Part shown: in pieces, positions 57,156-64,000 of the stretch
Layout of the letters: each line of letters starts with the position of its first letter
How positions within the stretch are numbered: the stretch's first letter is position 1
DNA from: Nomia melanderi
Lineage: Eukaryota > Arthropoda > Insecta > Hymenoptera > Halictidae
Length of the DNA stretch: 64,000 bases
Reading direction: 5' to 3'
Assembly (NCBI RefSeq): GCF_051020985.1
Contig: NC_135001.1
Coordinates: forward strand, 11,897,896-11,961,895
Made by a program: the position numbers and the translations under genes
Notes under the pieces: generated by a model
Seen by the model: only the letters and a program-made list of their open reading frames with translations
Told to the model about the DNA's origin: nothing
Databases searched by the model: none

Positions 57156-59518
57156 AGGAAATTAGTCAAACGTCACTAGAATGTATTGATTAAGATTAAG
57201 ATTTATTTCGGACGTTTTATCGTCTTCTCGTCATGCGATTTTTCTGTTCGATTCGTTACACTTTCTTTCTCGTTGTTACGCGGAAGCGATGTTTCCGCAA
57301 TAATGGTGATATATATTTATATAATAAACGATGCAAGACATTCGCAATATTCGTAATCTCGTCTTTTGAGCGGTCCATCGATAAGTATCGATAAATGTCG
57401 ATAAAAACGGAACATGTAGAAGAAAGATACATGAAAACGCTTACGCGTGTTTTTTTCATCCTTATCGATAATCGCGCGTCTTTACGTTCTACTTGGACCG
57501 GATGCTTTTCAGGCTTATTCCCTTGATGAATACTTTTACCCTATTCGTCCCTAAGCTAATAGTTCTAAGACAATGATCGTGCGCGCAAATCTCAAACGAA
57601 CTTATTCGTTTGATATTCGTATATGAGAAACGTATCGTACAAATAAATATACGGATAATTTTCAAGATGGCCGTTACATGAACGAGAAAACGCGTTTAAG
57701 CGTCCTGTAATGGTGGAAATGCCAAACACGAGGAAACGCGGCGAAACCCGGTGATATGCGACGGCTTTTCTCGGTAACTCGTGAAAAGAAGATCATGCTG
57801 GTAATCGTAAGAACGAAACTTTCGAAAAGGCGCAACAAAAAAAAGAACGATAGCGAGAGAACGTATCTTGGCAAACTAGAAAGTTAACGTTCCTTTTCCA
57901 GCCACGATCGACCGTGTTACCAGAAAATAAATAATGTTGCGCACGCTCGTTGAGGCTGGGTTGACGTTCGTCGTACGCGACTGTCGGTCGGTCGGCTGGT
58001 TAGGGTGATTCGGGTGGATGAGGTGATTGGGGTGGTTGAAGCGCTCCGGTAACGTTTACTTGGCCAGCAGGAATCGCGAAGGAGATTCAGTGGCGTCTAG
58101 GCAGCGATCGGAGTGTAATCTGTTCGCGTTTCGTTCGCGCGTCCTCGTTACACGTTGTCCAAACTCTCGTTCAGACTTTTGCAGCGTAAAGACTAACGTT
58201 TGTTGGTCACTGATTTCGGTGAGTGCCGTTTCGATCAAGTATATTTGTTGAAAAGCCGGTTCTGAAGCCGCTTCTGAGATCGATTCTCAAAATCAAATTC
58301 GTTCTCGATCCGACAACGCTATCGTTCGGCAGCAATTACTATTTTCTGTTCCGGCGCGATGTGACGTGCAATGCAACGCGACTAGATGCGATCGAATCGA
58401 ATAGATACCCGCATCAGGTTATTTACCATTTACGGATATACCCGGTTAATCGTTCGACATTTCGTACGTTCCGTTCTTTCGATTTTCGACTCCCATTATC
58501 AGACATATCTCCAAAAAGGATAAAGTTCGTTTTTCAAAATCAAATTGGTGATCGCAAACGGTCGATTCGAACTTGTTTAGAATACAAAGAGTATTTTGAA
58601 CGAGTGCGATTACGAATCGTGGATAAAAGCATCGTGGTGGCGCGCAATCGCGATTCCGTCGTGGGTGTACATGTTACGAATGATCCAGGAATCGATCAGC
58701 TTTCATTCTGACAGTTTATCGGGAATATCGATATCTTGGGAATTATTCACGTTTCGTTTTTCCCTCGTCTTTTAATTTCAAGTGTTTCTTAGAAATGTTG
58801 CTTTCGCCGCGAAATTCCGCGTTTTTGTAAGATATCGTCAAAAATTGGTTTGACAAATGCACTCGCTTATCTTTTCGACTATCCAAATATTTGTGCATTT
58901 CACCCTTGCTATTCCCGATTTATATGTCACGATGGAAAAGCGTTCTTTCTCGAAAGTATACTCGTGACACTTGAAAATTAACGTACGGATACGCGGTGCA
59001 TTTTGCCACTCTTCTACAATGTCCTTGCGCGCCTCCTTCGTTAAAGACTCGCGTAAAAGTGAACGACAACGAAACGAAGGTCGCTCGAATCAGCTACTCC
59101 TTCAAAGCTCATTGCTTTTTTTTCTTATGAGAAAAAATTATGTTCGTTCGTTCGTTTGTTCGTTCGAAGGGGAAAAGTTGGTAAAAATGTTTTTCCAAAC
59201 GAAACGACATCTATACTCTCTTTACTTATGATTCGAAAGAATGTTGCTCAACGTTCGTTGCGACAGTCGGAGTAGCACGAGACGATTCTACTAGAAGGTA
59301 AAGATTTACCGTTTATCGTTATAAATGTTGACATCCAAGAGAACGCAACATTTCTTGGCCATCGGATTCCTGTCCCTTCCATCGAATTGTAATATGAGAA
59401 ATCTTTTTATCGTTTAAACTTAAAAACTGATGATGAGTAAGAGGGTAGGAAAAAAGAAAGAGAATGGTGCAAAAAAGGATGCTACAAGTAATGATGAAGT
59501 GCGGCGAGGTGTCCAGGT

Positions 59519-59574
59519 GAAAACAGAAGAGAACAGAAGAGAGGAGACGAGAAGAGAAGAGAAGAGAAGAGAAA
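59519..59574. repeat. (AGAAG)n purine pentamer array
   Basis: AGAAG/AGAGA units over about 55 bp, ending in four exact AGAAG-type copies. Confidence 0.8.
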
Positions 59575-60625
59575 AATTGGTTCACTCTACATAGGAATAG
59601 ATCCAACAACGGCCACGTGTTTCGTCTTTGATCGTTTCACGGTAGATCGGCCATCCGATATGGCCTCGCGTTCACGAATACCCGATCTGGTTCGATCGTT
59701 TGCCCCTCAACCTATACAGAAACTAGTACGTTCGAACCACGACCTTTTCCCTTCTTCGGTTTTTCCTTCCATGTTCCTGCGAAGCTCGTACCTTCGTTTG
59801 CCGGCCGTTCTTTCGATAAAACGAGAACGAAACGCGCTCACCACCCTGGAAATGGAGTTGCTCTCTTCCTCAGAAGCGAAATCCTTCCATTCCACGTCTA
59901 GCGAAACGTAACACGGAGTCGTGATAAAAATCGACGAACGGACTGCACACGACTACACGCGAAGACACGATTGCCCATGTGAAAATCGAGACAGGCCTTG
60001 CGTTGTGATACCGTCGTTTCTTATCGTCCATAAAATTCTGCAATTAAATCGATTCGCAAGGAAGAAAAAGAAAGAAAGAAACAAACAAACAAAAATGATT
60101 CAATTGTAATTATCGTAATTAAATCGACTCTGTCGAAAAGCCCGGTTGAAAAAGTCTATTAAAAAAATCCGTAGGCTTGCATAAGGTGGTACGCGTTACA
60201 AGCTAAGGCGAAACGATTGTGGGAGGGAAACACGAGTTGACCAAAGTAACGATCCCTTCGGTCGCGAAGGACGTTAGACCTAAAGGTTGTCGTAAAAGTG
60301 CACGATTCCTACGCTGTACGAAGCCTCCTTTCGAGTTCATCGTATTCGAGAATTCTCGCGCAAAACATGGATCGAGTAATATGTAACGCGATGGATATTT
60401 ACTGTGAAAAGACGAGTTTCTTCTGTCACCGTGACGAACGACCACCGACTAACGAATCGGTAAATGTAACGATCTTCGATCGTAGATTTCTACGCGTATA
60501 GTTCGATTAAGCACATTCCTCTTTGTATAAGTACACTTGTATGGATCTCGATAAGATTTGCGAGAAACGTACTAGCCACAGTCTGATTGAAATAATTTAT
60601 CAGATTTTAACAGATTCATTCTAGT

Positions 60626-60692
60626 GGTTAGTCGTTAGTTATTAGTTGTTATTTGTTAGTCGCTGGCCGTTAGTCGTTAGTTGTTAGCCGGC
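60626..60692. repeat. 7-bp tandem (GTTAGTC)n
   Basis: GTTAGTC, GTTAGTT and GTTATTT variants repeat about nine times. Confidence 0.8.
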
Positions 60693-60883
60693 TCTTTTAT
60701 CGGTAAATTACACGACGTGATGAGAAAGAAGCAACGAAGCGAGGATTAACAACGGACAGATAATCGGTCAAGCGAACGAGCAACCTGGAAACGTCACAGC
60801 AAGATAAATCCGGTCGAACATTATCGAGAGTAGACACGAGCTTGCTGTAAACAAGCCACCGTGGCCCAGTGCCTCGCAGCACC

Positions 60884-60993
60884 TCAACGCCTCAACGCCC
60901 CAACGACCCAACGACCCAACGACGCAACGACCCAACGTCCCAACGTTCTAACGCCTCAGCGCTCCAACGCTCAACGCCCCAACGCTCGAATGC
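60884..60993. repeat. 9-bp minisatellite (CCCAACGAC)n
   Basis: About twelve units of CCCAACGAC/CTCAACGCC, with a conserved CAACG core. Confidence 0.9.
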
Positions 60994-62762
60994 CTCGAGA
61001 CCCTAGCTCTTTTGCATTCGTAGCGCCTACCTAGCATTCTTTCCTCCTCATTACCAGTGTTGTACAGGCACACCATCGATCGTTAAGATGTCAAATTGCT
61101 CATCTTTTTTTCTATACGATTCAAGAAACAGAGTCTTAGTTGAGGAATTCCAAGAAGAATGACAATCAGTAGCGTCACAGGTAACTTTGTTCACATGCTC
61201 GAAACAGAGAATGAAAAAGAAAGAGAACGGAAAGGAGAAGAAAGAAATTGCGAGAATCAGAGCCGTTCAATGAACCAGACGAGATAGCGTCGGAGAAATT
61301 ATAACTAGAAATACTCATTTTATCGGAGTGACTCGATTTTGAGAAAAGCGATGCGTCCGCTTTGGAAACTTACTGGCTTCGCGTGAACAATTCGAGAACA
61401 ATTGGCAAACAAGGTCGCGGAATCCGATCCCCCCAAAAGCGTGGCAGCGATACGACTCACAGTGGTCGCGTTCGTCAAAGGTAATTTAGCTGGCATTCGC
61501 GAACCACCGATAAACGCGAAACGAACGGCTTTCGATATCCGTAGCGACGATCGGTTTTCGACCGAAGGTGTCGCCTCGCTCCATTTTCGTGAAATGCGAG
61601 AACCGGAGACTACGTCATCCTCGAGTCTCCGTTGTTGCGCTAGCTTTTCAACTTTTATCATATGTAAATATGACAAGCGTATTGCAAGTATTACTAGTAC
61701 TACGAGTACACTGGTGTTTTTGCGACAGGTGATTCAAAACGCGATGTATTCGGCTCGTCCTTTTTGGATCTCTATATACGCGATCGAGGTGCCCCGATAT
61801 CCTTTCCCGTTTCTTCTCGGATCAAATTTCGTCCAAATCGATGCGAATCGAACGCGATAAGGGGCTACGTGTTTACGATATCGAAATTGCGAAAACGACA
61901 CGACAAAAAATGGAAAAAAACGCGTGAGAAAATATCCTTCTCGAATAACTGGCAATTAAAAGCATCGTGTACCGGGTAACATGGAATGATTTTCATCGAA
62001 ACATTTTTAATTGGACCACAATTACCAGCATGATTTTACAACCGAATCAAACCGTGCTGAATCGCACTGAACCGTACGAAACTGTACTCCGGAAACGTAT
62101 ACCATGATATCGTTTCCACCGTTGCATACGATTGTTACAGGCGACGATGGTTATCGACCGATACGAGACAAACGACGCTGATCCATTCCAACGAGCACGA
62201 TTCGTGGCCTCGACGACCGATGCACTAATTAGGACTAGCGGATAACAGCCACTCTAATCTATCACCTTAACAAGTGTTAATTTTTTGCTTTCTACACGTT
62301 ACTGGTTCGAAGTCACCTCTTTTGTTGCAGATTTTCTTGTCGTTATCTCGTCGTCGTCATAATTATCGCAATAATTAATCGTCAGAATTATCATAAACAA
62401 ATGTGAAGATAGCACAGAAATAAATGTCCAGATGAGAAGTGCGTAGAAAATATATTAAAAGTACAAAAACAAAGGAACGTAGAAAATACAAATTACTAAT
62501 TAGCGATTAATGCTGGAAGAGTGCTGATCTGTTCAATATACAATATAAAAACAATTAAGGAAAACCGAATAGTTGGTATTGTCACGGGATACAATGGCTA
62601 TTCGTGTCGATGCAATTGTATTTTATATATGGAGTGTGGTGCACGCAAGCGTGGAATATGCATTGTACTTGTTTGTGAATCATGTTTCCGACGGGAAAGT
62701 AGAACGAAAGCATGAATATCTTATTTTTATCGAAAATTCATTCGGAATTCAATCGTTCGTAG

Positions 62763-62866
62763 TAATCACAATCGCAGTGGCAATCGCAATTGTAATCGCA
62801 ATCGCAATCGCAATCGCAATCGCAATCGCAATTGTAATCGTAATCATAATCGTAATCGCAATCGTA
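62763..62866. repeat. (AATCGC)n hexamer array
   Basis: AATCGC changing to AATTGTAATCGT-type units for about 100 bp. It yields a false Ala/Ile/Val frame that mimics a membrane segment. Confidence 0.9.
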
Positions 62867-64000
62867 TTCTTGTTTGTACGCATATTGCTTTTAAATCGAA
62901 AATCGTTTTTCATTTAGGGCATCATTCATCAACACACGACCAATAGACATAACTATGTACAATATCGGTTCTACTTGCGATGCACAGCGTACTTGGTGGC
63001 TATCTAACCGCGAACCACGAACCGCGAATCTCGGACCACGAACCACCAGGACATTTAGCAACGATAGCCAGTTGAATTGGTTACGCAAACACGATAAATT
63101 AATTCATGGGAATTTCGTGAAGATATCGTTTTGTTGTCGCAACGTATTGTAGTTGGCGGGTCTTGGTTAGGTCTTGGCAGTCCTGTAGCTTGGTTGATTG
63201 CAACTACTTCCTCGACGTATAGTTCGATTAAACAAAAAAAAAGTTCCGATCGATCCAAGTTTTGCGCCACGCATCGAACCGTCGTGCAGAACCCTTTCTT
63301 TTCTCGTCTCTCGTTTCTCGTTTCCCGTTTAACTTCGTAACGACGGGATCAGGATCGCAGCTACGACCACGAGCATCGAACGTAATTCCATCGTCGGCCA
63401 ACGGCAAAAGAAACAATCGAACCCGATGCTATCGGTAGGCAGCCGAGCACAAAGCGGGCGTCGAGAACTGGTAACGCGAGTCCTTTCCGTTTCGTTTCGT
63501 TGTCAATCCATTGTGGTGGTGTCTGTTGGCGGAGGAGCTCGTTTAATCGACGCTAAGCGCTAAGCAACGCAAACCGACTCTTCCCAACGTCGTGTCTACT
63601 TAGTTTATACGGGTGTGTACTGAGAAGCGCCGCGTTGTCGACACACCTTCCTCGGTTTACCAAAATCGATTCGCGTCTCACGCGAAATTCAATCGGTTGT
63701 TTTGAATACTGGACAAGTTACCGGAACGACGTAAACATTTGAGAACGCCGAACCACGCCGGCTAATTTTCAGATCTGTAATCGATGCGAAATTTTAGTGG
63801 GTTGCAGGAATTGGACTCGAGGTACGCTGGATAAAAGTCTCGATAGCGATCGAAGCCGCGTCGAAAGTACCGCGAGTCGCAAGAAAATCAAGTTAACCTC
63901 GAGGAATCGAGTCCAATCAGTCGAGGAGGAAGGGTAGCGAAGAATCTCGGGAGTAAAAAGGGAAAATAGAGGAGGCGATATTAGGTTTGTAGAGGAGATT

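Larger units (their letters stand above)
55558..64000. other. Gene-poor interval downstream of NTAN1
   Basis: About 8.4 kb with no supported gene. The longest frame (58223-58711, 162 codons from a GTG) has no recognisable domain. The stretch contains an 18-C run and several short tandem arrays listed separately. The final 500 bp is CpG-rich and could be a promoter or 5' UTR of a gene beyond the window, but this is speculation. Confidence 0.55.

Noticed and set aside
58223..58711. 162-codon open frame downstream of NTAN1
   Set aside because: Starts without an ATG at the frame opening, no family similarity and no splice context; left as unsupported, though transcription data could revive it.
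62573..62917. Possible membrane protein with an Ile/Ala/Val helix
   Set aside because: The hydrophobic part is the AATCGC hexamer array.
1..64000. CRISPR arrays, toxin-antitoxin genes, phage or bacterial islands
   Set aside because: Gene structure is spliced and metazoan throughout; tandem arrays have no spacer-repeat layout.

Overview
This window is eukaryotic nuclear DNA, almost certainly from an insect and most likely a hymenopteran (bee, wasp or ant). The genes are split by short introns, many of 70-110 bp, with GT-AG borders. The proteins are animal families (Rpd3/HDAC1, SLC38A10-like, MCMBP, tektin, NTAN1). The non-coding DNA is rich in CGA/TCG words and simple repeats. The hymenopteran assignment is inference from style; I see no lineage-diagnostic marker. 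There is no operon, phage, CRISPR array or bacterial mobile element.

Positions 1-31000 hold a compact housekeeping cluster, AT-rich between genes. In order: an SLC38A10-like amino-acid transporter (minus); Rpd3/HDAC1 (minus), divergent from MCMBP (plus); a CIMIP2/UPF0605 ciliary microtubule inner protein (minus), convergent with MCMBP and divergent from COX11 (plus); a tektin-3-like gene (minus), convergent with COX11 and divergent from NUBP1 (plus); and a membrane-anchored GH31 alpha-glucosidase (plus). I rebuilt each model exon by exon. For the fully resolved genes the exon lengths sum to a multiple of three and the junctions restore family motifs.

Positions 31000-64000 are much emptier. 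They carry one intron-less 10-finger C2H2 zinc-finger gene (minus, 33274-35838) and an NTAN1 N-terminal asparagine amidohydrolase (plus, 54052-55557). The rest is CpG-rich sequence with many microsatellites and minisatellites, including GTACC and CAACT pentamer arrays and an 18-C homopolymer, plus an AT-rich island near 41300-42660 with a diverged tandem duplication.

Mobile-element traces are two 217-bp piggyBac-style MITE copies (18386-18602 and 38530-38746) and an inverted pair of about 180-200 bp repeats (1947-2123 and 12110-12308).

The genes do not form one pathway. Two themes recur: sperm/cilium doublet microtubule proteins (CIMIP2 and tektin flank COX11) and metal-cofactor assembly (COX11 for copper, NUBP1 for iron-sulfur). 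I found no convincing new biological system. The best second-look items are a GC-AG intron in NUBP1, the MITE family, an NRF-1-type palindrome upstream of Rpd3, and the AT-rich island.
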